Source of the DNA: Blastobasis lacticolella
Taxonomy: Eukaryota; Arthropoda; Insecta; Lepidoptera; Blastobasidae
Assembly: GCA_905147135.1 (NCBI GenBank)
Contig: LR990043.1
Span: 20,151,584-20,215,583 of the forward strand
Length of the DNA: 64,000 bases
Direction of reading: 5' to 3'
Below, piece by piece: positions 11,853 to 24,299 of this stretch; position 1 is the first letter of the stretch; every line of letters begins with the position of its first letter. The translations under genes were made by a program, and so were the position numbers. The notes beneath the pieces were generated by a model. That model saw only the letters and a program-made list of their open reading frames with translations, searched no databases and was not told the DNA's origin.

Positions 11853-13130
11853 ACGGCGCGGCCGTTTCGCGGTAGCCTCACAGACACGTCCGTGGACCTT
11901 TCATGGATAACCCTGGATGGTAAGAAGGTAAGTCTTAATGTGCCATACAATATCAAATAAATAAGTAGGCTCTTTTATTTTCTCTTCACAACTACAACTA
12001 CGATGGTTCAATGAAACGGCCCAGCCTTACTTTCAGACGATCGTTCAAAAAAATATAACCTCTTTTATTTGCCTTTTCTCATTCTCAATTTCAAAAGGCA
12101 AAGTGGCTTGACGAGTGTCCAGTAATAGTTTCATTACAAATTCCCAAACTATTAAATTCCACGAACTTCACTAGTTCCCAGATGAGCATTCTCTTTCGAT
12201 GTTCAAACTTGGCATTTAGCTTTTGTTGTTTCAAAAGTAGAACTTTGTTATTTGAAGGTTATTTGTTCAATTTCAGCTGTAGTGTATTCTCAAATTGGAT
12301 ATTCTATTTTACTATTATTTTTTATTGTACTCGTTATTCAAGATATTAAAGTCAGCACAAATTCTAATTGAATTGATCACATTTTTGTATATAAAGTCGT
12401 AAAATAATATACTTCATTACTGTATTGTGTGGCTCTGAAATACCGCAGAAAATCAGGGGAAAAGGTTTTATGCCGACTATTTCTTTGTCTTATGCAACGA
12501 AAACTGTATTGTGTAAAATAATAGAACGAACATAAGACTTGAGAATAACTGTAACATCGAGCCGAGCATCGCTGGAACTATACGAATTGTCCCTAAGAAG
12601 GCCCAAACCAGGAATCCACAAACGCCACGCTCTGCCTTCATTAGCATTTTGCTGATTGATTATTCAATTGGACAGCCGCAGAAGTGTACCCCCCTCAACC
12701 CAACCAGGGGGGGTGTAGCCCCGCACTGCCCAACTGTGGTGGACACAGAATTGATTCATAACTAAGTGGCAATGGAAATTATATGACGCTCGTCTTGGAG
12801 AGACAGATACCAAGGACTAGTTTTGATTGCGAATTGTGTTTTAATTAGTGAACAAATTATTTGGAAACGTAGTGGTAATATGAAATTTAATGAAAAGGTT
12901 TTTGGGTACTTTTGAAAGTAAATATAACAAAGACCTCTAGCTAGACCTCATAAATTAGATTTTCTTTGTGTAACTGCTATCACGCCAAAAGACAGGCAGG
13001 AGATAGGTATCCAACATTAGCAATCTTTTCAGGACGTTTTCACAAATACTCAACTTACAAATTCTAAACTCTTAGGTAATCTGTGTTTAGAAACCTGGCA
13101 AGGTATAGCGAATGTTTTAAAAGAAAAATA
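11853..13130. other. noncoding DNA
   Basis: No repeat or gene is supported. A plus-strand GTAAGT at about 11928 follows a short open stretch, but its acceptor side is poor, so no exon is called. A+T-rich DNA fills most of 12060-13000. Confidence 0.35.
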
Positions 13131-13230
13131 CTTACATGTCTTGCGTACACACTTTGGCGACAAATCGCATATTTTTCAGTGCAGTGTTTGTTAAATTATT
13201 GCTTACCTGAAAAGAGAAAAAAAAAACAAA
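13131..13230 (-). other. candidate recursive-splicing ratchet point with RS exon
   Basis: On the minus strand, a tract of about 20 pyrimidines ends CTCTTTTCAG. GTAAGC follows immediately (junction between 13207 and 13206), so a 3' splice site is fused to a 5' splice site with no exon between them. That is the ratchet-point form known from long Drosophila introns. Seventy-one nucleotides on (exon 13136-13206), a second donor GACAT|GTAAGTATTTTTC occurs. It could define an RS exon before the reconstituted donor at GTAAGC is used. The motif is directly visible; its use in splicing is inference. If real, it implies a long intron of a minus-strand gene. Confidence 0.55.
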
Positions 13231-14162
13231 TATTATTATCACAAATAAATACCATCATTATATTACCTATAGGTCGAAAATACTTTTGGTATCGGCTTGT
13301 ATTCTACGGCGAATCCCTAGATACTGATTGGTATATTTTCGAAATTCATTGGACGTCAGTTATTTTCTTTTGCGTAATATTTATCAGAAATAATACAGAT
13401 AAAGGCGTATGATGAAGAGATAAGAAGATGAAATTACTGAGTGTCTTTAGCAATTTTAGTTGCTCAGAATTTAGGCTTTTAGTCCATGAGATTACTGTTT
13501 ATCTAATTCCGAACAAAGCCGTTCGCAAAGGCTAGTTGTAGGACAAATACGTTTCTACTTTTACTACTTGCCAATGGATAAGTGCAAGCCCGCCCTTTAC
13601 AAACTCGGCCTCTAGCACCCAACGAGGACCGCAAACAACTCAGCCGACCCCACAAGAGGTCCTAAACCCTAACCTACTTCTTCTAAAGCCCGCTGAGTAG
13701 AAGCGTTTTAGTGTCGTACTAAACCAACACTGGGATGTCCATAAACTAATGTTATTCGATGGTAACGCGGAGTAGCCAACCAGCTAGCTATAAATATTTC
13801 ATGAGCGCGCCATTCTGAGGGGCCTCTGCGATACCTCGGAGCGTGCTGCCCTGTTCGCTCTTCAAGGATTTGGAGTGAGAGCGAGCGGGATGGTGTGCTC
13901 AGACTGTAGTTGTGGAGGTCCAGAATAGGCGTCTGACTCGACCGTCGAGTGGCGATTGAAAACGCCTTCGTTTCGAGTCGTGGAGAGTTCCAACCGTCCT
14001 TTATTGTGATTTTTCGAGGCTACAGCGGTAAAATGAACCGCGTTTGGCTCTGACAGAATTTCATTCATATTAATGGGAGTTTGTTGAATTTTTGTTTGTG
14101 TTATCGGTTTGTTAAGTTATCCTGTGTCTGATAGAGGGTTAGTACCTACTGTAAGCTGGTCG
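13231..14162. other. noncoding DNA
   Basis: No gene or repeat family was recognised. The part at about 13570-14070 is richer in G+C than its flanks. A TATAAATA occurs near 13790 with no supporting promoter context. Confidence 0.35.
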
Positions 14163-14352
14163 TGACTCTTTTCTGAGTTATGTACATTTGTGGAACACTA
14201 AGCGATGCTCTTACGGTGAGGGAAACATCGTGCACATTCAGGCGTCTGAATGCGTAACCTGTTTACAGGGTCACGGAGGTCAGATGGCAGTCGCTCTACT
14301 GTAATTACTTGATCTTCTAAATCCTGGATCATGGTTAAGGCGGACCCCGGGC
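14163..14352 (+). mobile_element. SINE-A copy, both ends missing
   Basis: It runs from CTTTTCTGAGTTATGTACAT, just past the tRNA-like head, through GATGCTCTTACGGTGAGGG, CATTCAGGCG and GTCACGGAGGTCAGATGGCA to GGCGGACCCCGGGC. Neither the tRNA-like head nor the 3' terminal 50 bp is present. Confidence 0.8.
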
Positions 14353-14459
14353 TGGTATAGGGACGTAATTGCAAAGGCCACGCCACTATAACGCAGTTAA
14401 GATAAAGCGGCAGCTGCGAGAAGACATCACCAACACCACGCATCAACTTTTACCATACA

Positions 14460-14815
14460 TCAGTCTTTATTGCGCGAACAGCGAACGGCAAAATGAAAAA
14501 TACGAGGCGATCCCTTGCGCGCTCCCTTTGCGAAAATAATGAACTGCCCCGCACTCACTGTTACAGTCGTTAGCGAAAATCCGTGGTACGTATCGAACAA
14601 TGTTTTCGCTTTGACTTCGAATTTCGAAACTTCTAGAATGATCAATGGCGGCTCGGTCGTGTTTTTCGCGCGCACGCCGAATTTGTCGTTTTTCTTTAGC
14701 GGCTCGGGCATCGAATGGTATTTCCATAACGCTAACGACATTCGCGCCGAATTGGGCTGCCTCAAAGTCCGACAGGACGTATTCGATTCAGTGCGATCCT
14801 TCAAAGTTTAAAGTT
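14460..14815. other. CpG-rich segment open in several frames
   Basis: Frames of 86-114 codons run together on both strands (14460-14811) because stop codons are depleted in this G+C-rich patch. None contains a domain I recognise, and clear flanking splice sites were not found. It may be an old exon, a conserved noncoding element or chance. Confidence 0.25.
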
Positions 14816-15001
14816 CTAAGTTGAACTAATATAGCAGTCGTTTTAGAAGTTGCAATTAGTTACAAATTACGGTGTGATAATTTTTATCATCGGACCGATC
14901 TAGACTCTTAGAGGTAACCATACTGAGTTACTATTGATAATTCAATTAAAGAGTTTTTTATGTATTACTAAAAGGTCTCCTGCCGCCATTGTTCGTTAGC
15001 A

Positions 15002-15112
15002 CCATCATCAGGACACAAAAGAGCACTGCTGGACTTGAGCTTCCGTCACATAATTGGAGGGTTTTGCCACAATTTCCAAGCTTCGCGTTTGAGTTGGAGA
15101 TCGCAGTTTTTA
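15002..15112 (-). repeat. diverged Rep-C fragment
   Basis: CATCATCAGG, then AGCACTGCTGGACTTGAGCT, then GCCACAATTTCCAAGCTTCG and GAGTTGGAGATCGCAG follow the order of Rep-C at 6031-6140, with many substitutions and a shortened middle. Confidence 0.55.
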
Positions 15113-15602
15113 AAATAATAAGCTACTGCCAATTTTATGGGCATATTTTGCGAATATGGACTGCTTCGCTCCAGCGCCTCGTGCGATCGTAAAGTAATGG
15201 CTTTGTCCGCCTAAACCTCTAATCGTTAGCTGAACTTGTGTAGGTACATAAGACATTTAGTGGTATTGTAGATACGACACCCGAAAGTCGAAGGGGTTTT
15301 ATATTTTACTCTGCGGTACACCACAATGCCAAAAACAGAGGATTCAATGCTGCTTTACGTACTCTCTGACACGAAGGACCAATAAATAACACTCATACTT
15401 TCACTTAAACAATATCTAATACACTACAATTGTTACCCGGTAATCAAACACGGGCAGTTAATGTTTCCATGGCAGTCTCATATATGAGTAACGACCCGTT
15501 TACCGCACAAACTTTCGAATTTCGAATATAAATAGTCTATGGGTCAGTAAAAGCGTAAACAGAACTCGACCGCGTGCTGTGGTCGACGGGCGGACTCGCA
15601 AT

Positions 15603-15632
15603 ATTGGCGGGAAAAATGACGTCATTTGGCGG
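15603..15632. promoter_or_regulatory. possible E2F/CRE-type regulatory cluster
   Basis: Within 30 bp there are ATTGGCGGGAAAA (15603-15615, close to the E2F consensus), a perfect CRE palindrome TGACGTCA (15617-15624) and TTTGGCGG (15625-15632, a second E2F-like half). A TATAAATA lies about 75 bp upstream at 15527. Matches to short consensus sites are weak evidence alone; the compact arrangement is what stands out. Confidence 0.3.
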
Positions 15633-18600
15633 CCGAAAGTAAATAGCAGGAAACCCGCTGTGAATAAAATACGCTTTAAATTTAACCGCCAAAATCAATG
15701 TGAAATGTTCATCATGGTAATATTGGGGTTGGAAGTAGGCATGTTATTGGCATGTAACCGGACGATATTCGAGACACGAAGAGAGAAGAAACACCTTCAT
15801 TTGTAAAAAGATAAAAATTTCATCGGGTGTAGAGATTTGTATTGAGTTCGTAAACGTCGTTAGGAAAACACTAAAATAATTATCCTTTGTCATTCTGTCA
15901 TCCTAAATACGTAATAATAAATAATAAGGTTAAGGTAATAGCTCGGAAGAATACTGGGAACACGATTCTAAGCGATTCACGATTCGATGGAGGGGTTTTT
16001 AGAGGTGAGCAACGCATTGGTAAGTAATACTCCTGGTTTACTAATGACCCTAGGCAGTGATCACCACTTTTGATCAGGCTCTCGCTTGTCTCTTTGCCAT
16101 CGTCATCCTAGCGGTCTATTCCGGCGTCTGCAAAGGGTCTGTTTATTTTATCCTAATAATTATCCTCCTGAAATGTCCTCATGAAAAATAAAAAAGTCCA
16201 GGCAAGTCTTACGGCCTATGATGATACATTTTCGCAAATGTTCTATGAAAAGTTGAAGCAAAAAGAATCTCAATTAAGTGAAGTGTACATCCTCAATAGC
16301 CCGACATTTTGAGTTTGGAAATACAAAACTGGCTGGATAGCCATTTCAATTAACGAAATACGTTAATAGTGAAAACGCTGGGAATGACAGGGTGAAGCGA
16401 ATTCCAATAGAAATGTCGGCGATATTTTACAAGCCAAAACAAATTGGTATTTGTGAATATAGGTACATGACATTTCAATGAGACTGGGAGAGTGAAGGTC
16501 TGTGAAGGTTGGGTCTCGGGCCTTCGGGAGCGTTTTTGAAAGACACTTCACTTTATCGATAACTACCTACCTTTTCAAGACCTCTCTGGTAAACAAGACA
16601 GTTAGGAAACAGAAGAAAGAACATACAAATTTAATGGAAACCGTTGAACAAATATGCATGTGGTAAACGTATACTAACAAAATATTTTCATAAAAATCTC
16701 ACAAAACTTTCAATTAGCCAAGGTAAACAAGAAAGGGATTCAAAAATAGAACCAAGTCGAGAGTAAACACCCGACTCTATTAAGTATTCAGAGCGTAAAT
16801 ATACTGGGGCAAAGCAATATCGAGCTCTCAGAGCTCAAGAGCGGAAGTTGGAAAAAAAAAGAAGAAAATCAATCGAAAGAGTCCGATAGTGGCCATTAAA
16901 ATATCGTTGAATTTCAAAAGGTGGAGGCAAAGGCGTAACCCGATAGTGCCTCTGCCAAGACGTATCGGGGTGCCCGAAATGGACTTTTGATGTAAGTTTC
17001 GAACGCACCTCGCCGCCAGCCGTTGTTGATAGTGCGCCGACCGTCTCGGCGCGTTCAAATACTGCTTCTACCAAGATATGAGCCACAAAAGCTCACTCGA
17101 CACCGAATTGTACTACCTATGTTGTGAAATATTAATTGTAAAATGCTGTCTTTCGTGACTTTGTCCAACAGAACAAGAATATCTAATAAAGCTTTCTCTT
17201 TTGAGAAATAAGTATACTTATTTGTTTTTACTTTCCATTAATGAGACATTTGACCGCCACCCCATCTCAATACTACCGAATATGTAGCTAATCTATCTTC
17301 CCAGAAATAGCCTATCTCTATCTAAATCCAATAACTCCCCTTATCAGCCATTTACCGAAGTTATGCTCGAATAAAAGTAAAATTGTCCAATTGACCAACT
17401 ATCGTTGAGACGTTGGCATTTTCGCGGTATCGCCTTAAGATCTTGCCCCTCCCTGTGCACCCTCCTTGTATCTGTATCGAGGGGAACAGCCCCCGGTGGC
17501 ATGCCAAGTCGGCCGAATCAAATCCCTATTCTGGGACTGACCTGCGATTCTGACTCGACTTGTGACACCCCGTTGAGTCAGGGGAACCGAGTTCTTATCG
17601 TTATCTACGCGTGGATATAAATCTTATTCGTGGAGCTTATGAAGCTCATTTCTGTGGCTCACTCGTATAAAACATCTGATTTGTTTTGCCAACTATCTTT
17701 GGTACTTAGAGATTAGTTCGGTATGGAGAGCTGCAGTTCGAAATACAAATTCAATTAGTATCTGATCCCCCCAATGAGCTTTTTCTAATACGGTCTATGT
17801 TCCAATCAATCGATTAGAACCCGCTACGCTGAGTATATTCCGCTGGTCCCAGTTTCCAATTATTTTGGAGTTTGAACTAAGGCCAATACAAAATGAGCAG
17901 TGAGTATCTACCTAATGAATAAATGAATAATTTTACTTTACTTTTAGACAGATAGGGGGAAGATAAGCGCGGCCAAGTGCCTTGTCCAAGAACGTCCAAG
18001 GACACAAAAGCCGTCACACGCGTCTTTCAATTTCAAACCTCAACAAACCCACAGTTTGGGCTCTCACGCGGACAATAAGAGTAGATGTTTATTAAATCAG
18101 CTCGCAACATCCCAAGTTCCAGAATAGCGTTGCGGATATTTATTCCGCGCACACAATTTGGCTCCGGATCCGTATTCTTGGCTAATTGTGAAGCAACCCG
18201 CAACCGAGCCGGGTCTAGTGAGAGGCCTTTAATCTGGAAAAGCTGGCAACGCCTGGCTTCCTGCCTCTTTACGGTGGTGGCAATTGATCATTTACCAATA
18301 TACTGGCTCACCCGGCCTTTGTTCAGGTAATTTGATGTTTTATAGTGAGTATTATCTACTGATCTGGTATCTGGTGTTTTAATCTGGATCTCGTACTCAT
18401 GTTTTAACTTTTAATATTGTAATTCGAAAACTTACATGTGACACATTCTAATATTACGCTAGTGCTAACATATTCCATTTAATTTCATCGACGTTTATTA
18501 ACGTTTCACATACATAATTTATATTGAAACTGTATTTCATCAGCATCTACATTGTATTAATACTGTTATAAATTGTAATTAAATATTGGCATGTGAATTT

Positions 18601-18676
18601 ATAACTAATGAAAATGAATCTAATCAAAATTATTAGTCGTATTAACAGGTGGGTAAAATATATTTTGGTGAACATT
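15633..18676. other. noncoding DNA
   Basis: No gene is supported in this 3-kb stretch. A short degenerate segment at about 16050-16100 (GGCAGTGATCACCAC, GATCAGGCTCTCGCTTGT) looks like the 3' end of a Rep-D-related repeat. A G+C-rich patch at 17405-17620 has a 71-codon frame without features. Confidence 0.35.
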
Positions 18677-19043
18677 GATGGCCCAATGGCTATAGCGGGT
18701 CGGACTCGTAAGCGAAAGCTGCCTATGTACCAATGACTTTTTGCTGAGTTATGTACATTAGTTGAATACTGCGGTGACTGCTTACCATCAGGCAGGCCGT
18801 AAGCTTGTTTGCCACCTTAGTGGTGTAAAAAAAAAACTACCGATGCTCGTACGCACCTGCACATTCAGGCGACAGAACGTGTAACGACGATCTAATCTGG
18901 TCATCAGGTTTCCCTGTTAACAGGATCAGATGGCAGTGGCTCCACTGTAATTACCTGCTCTGACAAATCCTCGATCATACTCAAGGGTGGACCCCGGGCC
19001 CTCACATGCCGGATCAAGCCGAGATACTGACGCCAAGATAATT
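18677..19043 (+). mobile_element. SINE-A copy interrupted by a Rep-D insertion
   Basis: The degenerate tRNA-like head (GGCCCAATGGCTATAGCGGG, GGACTCGTAAGCGA) is followed by the SINE-A body. At 18769 the body stops within GAATACT and resumes at CTACCGATGC (about 18837). The rest is intact to GACGCCAAGATAATTA. The intervening 68 bp is a Rep-D 3' end. Confidence 0.85.
18769..18836 (+). repeat. Rep-D 3' end nested inside SINE-A
   Basis: GCGGTGACTGCTTACCATCA, then GGCAGGCCGTAAGCTTG, then TTTGCCACC and a run of A residues form the 3' end of Rep-D or a relative. It inserted into the older SINE, giving a relative age order. Confidence 0.75.
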
Positions 19044-21904
19044 ATTTATTTTACGAGGGCTATCCGTTAACCAAGGCGGTAAAAACCCGTTAAATCTGAG
19101 GGTGTCATCAGAAAGCTTTAAGTCGCTCGGCGTGCGATGGAAAGATCCTCGGAGTTTATCTACGTGACAGGATCAGATGTTGGACGGGCGTCCTTATAAA
19201 GGTCGTAAGGAGCCGATGGATGCAAGCACAGAGCCGACCGGTGTGGAAGACGTGAGGGGAGGCCAATGTCAAACCGGGAGCGCCCTGCGGCTGAGATGAT
19301 GATAATGTACATATACAGCTACGAGTAAGGAACGTAGACATTATCAAAAAATATAATAATAGAGTATCCATATCACGAGTTGAAAACAAAAGAAAAAGTT
19401 CAAAGGAAAGAGGTACTAACTGTAAAAGTCGCTAACAAGTGAAATATTTCAAATGAACTCAACGTGCGCTTTGTCTTAAGTTTCGAGTTACTTTCGTACA
19501 CGATGACGGCGCGTTTACGTTCTTATAAGTTACAGGTCCAGCAATAGACTATTGTAATGTGATATTTGACATTATTTGTAGATAGTAAATAAATTGAATA
19601 CTTATACATTTTCCCTGGTAAAGATCGCCGGTACCAGCTAGATGCGGAAGGCTTAGGACCGACATTTGTGGAGATCTCTGGGAGAGGTCTTCCAACTGTT
19701 ATGATTATGGTTATGATGACATTTTTCCAGGATTGGTAGAGTGATTTAGTGCAGCCTAAATACACACACAAAGACTGAGCTTTTACTCTCCAAGTTAAAC
19801 CATTGGTTACAGTACTTCCTAACGACACAGCTTATTAAATTACAGCTATCTTAAATTATAACATAAGTAGACACACTACCATTACAAAATTGGAAGTGAG
19901 TACTACTCTTATTCGAACGGATTTACTGATGGTGGGCACCCCGATAACGGTGTCGCAACATTTCCAATGAGTTTAAATGTCAAAATTTCGACATCAACGC
20001 CGGAGCTTACGAAAATACTTACAAGGGACAGAAAACGTGACATGATTTACATCAGCAGCCGAATACCAGAATCGTCGTGCGCCAAATATGGTGTACGGGG
20101 GTCGCCATAATAAATTTTCATTACAAAATTCCTCTCAGACCATCGATCATGGTTCCTAACGTTTAACATATCTCCGTAATTGAATGTTCCGAGTTGGAAC
20201 CCATGTTTTATTTCCCACTAGTCCGAGGGTGAGGGGACGGTAACTATGTAATCATACGTTAGGGAGAATAGTAATGTGAAAGCTTTTCGTAGTAATAATC
20301 GGATAATAAATAGTTCGGAGGCGTTTGAGGTTGAGACAACCCTACTTTTGATGGGGCGATGTAAAGAGTCGAGATAGCGGTGATGGATTTATGCATTTCA
20401 ATGTCACATAACAGGGTTTGCTACTTGAAATTTGAATAATTTAAATTCTGACGCGTATTTGCGGTTTTTGTACACATGCTTTTCAACAGTGTGTGTTCAA
20501 GAGTGTTACTTGTATGGCAAACATTTCTGTTGATTTCGTATTCTCCTAGATGCCATCATTGGTCTTTCAGGCTGTTAAAATCAAGATAAGAGGATTATGA
20601 AGCAAATGCGATACTGCAACAGAACCACCGACAAAAAAATTGCTGATGGATTGACCAGTAAAACTCGGCAATGGGACCACAAGCAATAAAGGACAGTATT
20701 AGCTAGTAGGTACTTGAAATTTGAGTAGATCAGTTTGTTATTTAGTCAGATTCTAATTAGGTCGAACATTTGTGCAGTCAAAGACACGAGTCCGGGAAAA
20801 AACATAAAATATTTAGATTTTATATAAGTAACTATGGCTAAATCTGACATGAAAATGCATATTGTAGTCAAACCACAATAGAAACGCATACTCTTGAAAT
20901 GCAGTAGAGAATGCAGCTAAGATACTTTCACTCTACAGAAGAATTTTATAAACGACAACGGCGATAACTATACTATAGCTAAACATAAAATAGAAACGAG
21001 AGATAGTGTAACGACCACACCGCAAGTCGAAGATAATATTCATAGAGGAGGAAACGAAAATAATATAACGCAACAGGAACAAGACTAAAGGCCGGACGCC
21101 ACCAAAGCGGAGATGTCGAAGCGGGGTGGAGAGGAGATTGGGTTACCTATAATAAATTGGATTAGTATTAGGTTAAATAATCTCTTTTCAAAAGTAAATA
21201 AACTAAAGGAAAACGAATGGGAAAGTTTTGGGAAAGTGGGAGAAATTAAAATAGACAAGCGCCACGCCACCGTTCGCCGAATTCATTCACTTTGGGAAAC
21301 CATGCCATATCTAAAGGGGAGGCGGATTAGAGATAACTGTGTTCACAATACACAACGCTGTCGTCCACTTCCTCAACTGCTGATTGCGGTTATCCTCAAT
21401 CTTTGTCGATTTTTTATAGTCGACACCTGTAAGTCGAAGGGCATTTTCTACTTTGTGACGTACATCACAAAGCCAAGGCATGCTCGGCTTCATCCACAGA
21501 AGCTAAGAAACCAGAATTACGTTAATATGTAATTAACAAAATTCCTCAGTTTTGTTTACTACAACACCTCCGTTTTGTCTCCGCTTTGGTGGAGTCCGGG
21601 CCTAAGAGAAACCGGCGGTGCAGAATCAATATTTATCAGCTCCACGATCCGAATTCGCGGGAGCAACTTGTACGAATTATTGTTCGTTCAGAGGCCTGCG
21701 AGCCGAGAATTTTATCTGGTACCGGCTGACTTCTGGAAGTCGGCCAACGAGACTTCTGGAATAGGCCTCGGCGAGTTCTCCCGCCCTCGCCCGCAATTGG
21801 TTAAAACTTGCCGCCATTCACTTCGAATGCGATTGTCGAGGCCCCGGATGTTTGGGAAGTTGGACGTTTTAAAAGTAAATTACTTGGGGTATACCTATTG
21901 GGAT
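19044..21904. other. noncoding DNA
   Basis: No repeat family was recognised. A plus-strand frame of 139 codons (21113-21532) has no domain, and its length is near the chance maximum for this window. A 101-codon minus-strand frame (19523-19828) is likewise featureless. Confidence 0.35.
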
Positions 21905-22174
21905 GAGCGTCGGTGGCCGAGTAGTTAGGGTATCCGACTCGTAAGCGAGAGGCACCGGGTTCGAATTCCGCTGCGGCCATGTACAAATAACTTTTTTCTG
22001 AGTAATGTATATTACTTGATAACTAACCGATGCTCTTACGATGGGTGAGCAGGGTCATGGAGGTCAGCAGGCAGTCGCTCCATTACCTGATCTGCCAAAT
22101 CCTGGATCATGATTAAGGCGGACCCCGGGCCCTCGTGCGCGAGAGCACAACCGGGACATTAGCGCCAAGATGAT
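21905..22174 (+). mobile_element. SINE-A copy with intact head and internal deletion
   Basis: The head is one of the best preserved: GCGTCGGTGGCCGAGTAG, then CCGACTCGTAAGCGAGAGG, then CCGGGTTCGAATTCCG. About 95 bp between GATGCTCTTACG and AGGGTCATGGAGG is missing. The 3' end CCGGGACATTAGCGCCAAGA is complete. Confidence 0.88.
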
Positions 22175-22289
22175 TGAAAAGTAGATAGATATAGAAAACT
22201 GGTACTTTTGCGACTGAAGTTCCACTAATTCACAATGACTATAATGTGGCATTAAAGCTAGAATTTCCCAGTCCCACCAAAGAGGAAAA

Positions 22290-22316
22290 CGTTTTAGGAA
22301 AATAATTCCTAAAACG
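22290..22316. repeat. perfect 11-bp inverted repeat
   Basis: CGTTTTAGGAA (22290-22300) and TTCCTAAAACG (22306-22316) are exact reverse complements separated by 5 bp. A third partial arm follows (CGCTTTAAGAAAATCG). The hairpin has no assigned role. Confidence 0.6.
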
Positions 22317-22599
22317 CTTTAAGAAAATCGTTCCCAAAACAGAACACGCACCGATAACTCCTAGCCCTTCTCTTAGGCGAAACGTCTCGTGTCGTCGCAT
22401 AAAAATAAATAAGCCCCCAGCTGTTTAGATAAGGCGGTGGCCAGCAATTAAGTTAAGGGCAGACATAGGAAACCCATTGGCCGAGTGCGAGAGAACGTGT
22501 AATGGTCTATCGTGACAGCGAGTATGCGGGGACGAAATATAGGTAAGCCGATCCGGCTTTCTAGTGTTTTCTAGGGGTTCTTTACTATAATAAAATAAA

Positions 22600-22807
22600 A
22601 TAATTATCTTGACGATCAATGTTCCGGTTAGGCTCTCGCGCACGTGGGCCCAGGGTCCGCCTTGATTATGATCCAGGACTTGTCAGATCAGATAGTTACA
22701 GTGGAGCGTCTGTCATCTGACTTCCGTGACTCTGCTACCAGGGGAACCTGACCAGATTGGATCACGGTTACACATTCACAGATGCGTTTTGTCACGATGT
22801 TTTCCCG
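22600..22807 (-). mobile_element. SINE-A copy, head missing
   Basis: On the plus strand it starts TAATTATCTTGACGATCAAT, the reverse of the SINE 3' end. It passes through GGGTCCGCCTTGATTATGAT and CAGTGGAGCG and ends at GTCACGATGTTTTCCC, before the tRNA-like head. Confidence 0.85.
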
Positions 22808-23254
22808 CATCCAGATGCAGTTCTCACCGCGTAGTTTAAAGTTGGCGGAAATACATACAGACAGATCAATAAACTCCTCACAGTAGTAAATATATAAAAA
22901 GTAAAAACAATTTCAATCACGAAATGAATATCAATTAATTTTCTATTTACAAAATACAAAATATTTTCCATAATGTGGGCTGTCTGCCATACCAATTTAT
23001 TTTTCAATAACAGAACAATCCTCGCAATAGATTCACTTCAATTCAAACCATTCGCTTAATTCTATTGCAAAATAAATCAGCAGCGGATCAATAAGTATTG
23101 ATGGATCGTGTGAACACTAACATTTCGTCGTTAATAGCACAAAAGATCCGCACGTGATGACTTTGTCCCAGCGGCTGCACATTATCGATAATTCGGTCTA
23201 GTGATGGCAAACAAACTGTATGTTTTGACGATAATAACTACATTTAATTGAATG
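22808..23254. other. A+T-rich noncoding DNA
   Basis: No gene or family repeat was seen. Confidence 0.4.
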
Positions 23255-23340
23255 TCTACTAATATTATAAATGCGAAAGTTTCTAAGCATATTTGGAAGT
23301 TCACGTTCACGAGTAGTTTAAGATTACCACAAAAACATAC
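23255..23340 (+). mobile_element. Helitron 5' end fragment
   Basis: TCTACTAATATTATAAATGC followed by GAAAGTTT is the characteristic 5' terminus of a common group of non-autonomous lepidopteran Helitrons. The 3' CTAG terminus was not found nearby, so the copy is truncated or has decayed downstream. Confidence 0.65.
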
Positions 23341-24299
23341 TTAAAATTTATCTCAGAATAAGACAGGCTATAATTTGTACAGAAAAGTCTTGCATAAACT
23401 CTGCACAACCGAATTATATGCGGAAAGAGTCGCGGGCAGAATATAGTAATCAATTAATTAAAACTTTTACTATCATGTAATTAAAAAATTCAAATTTGAA
23501 ATACATTTTACAATTTTTTTGTTTATGCGGGCCGTGAGCATGTTTATCAGTTCAGATCGATAAAAATACAGGTAAAAAACTTTATATTTAGACCGTGGAA
23601 TCAACTTCTTTCAGTTTTCTAGTTTCTCTTAAAAGGGCCATAGGAAGAGGCTGTACTTCACAATAAGTTTCTCGCAATCTTATAGTAGTAAGAAAATTCC
23701 TTAAGAAGAGATTCACTGTAAGAAAAGATTGTTCCTGCGTGTTTATCGATATCGATATGCATCCCAGCGCTGTCCCCGTCCCATTGGCTTGGAGTCCACC
23801 CATTCCATGGGGACTTGTGTGAAATTGATGCTATTATTGCGCGATGTACCTCACAATAGGGCGCCACGTGGCACCACGGCGAGTCGGCCAAATTTAACAA
23901 AAACACTCCATGTAATTTCGAAGAGATTTCGTTTTGGGAAAATGTTGCAAATATTTGTTTTGGTCCGATGTGAAGTGCGTGTGTGTTTTGAGGGTTTGTT
24001 GTTGATATGCAATTAAGCTGGCTTGTTATTAGTTAAGTATTGTGTGTGGCTCTGCTATCTCAAATAATGTTTTAATTTCATTTGTATACTTCAATATCTG
24101 AAAATTACTTTATTATTTAAAATTAAATTAAAAATAGCCCAGGAATTGTAGTCAAGTTAATACAAAAGTCGCGATGTTGACAAGCGTTACCAGAAGCGAG
24201 TTTTAATCTGTGAGCTTAAAATAAAAGCCATTAATTAAGAAACTTAAGACACTAGCAAAAACACTCGGTGAAGTTTCAGTATAATTCCGTAAAATCAAC
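23341..24299. other. A+T-rich noncoding DNA
   Basis: Only short overlapping frames under 100 codons occur (23588-24016). No domain or repeat was recognised. Confidence 0.4.

Noticed and set aside
11880..11930. Small plus-strand exon ending GGTAAGAAG|GTAAGTC
   Set aside because: The acceptor has almost no pyrimidine tract, and the upstream open frame runs through a SINE-A fragment.
14460..14811. Overlapping frames of 86-114 codons on both strands as a gene
   Set aside because: Stop depletion in a G+C-rich patch explains openness in several frames at once; no frame stands out.
21113..21532. 139-codon plus-strand open frame
   Set aside because: Same chance argument; not recognised, and no clear start context.
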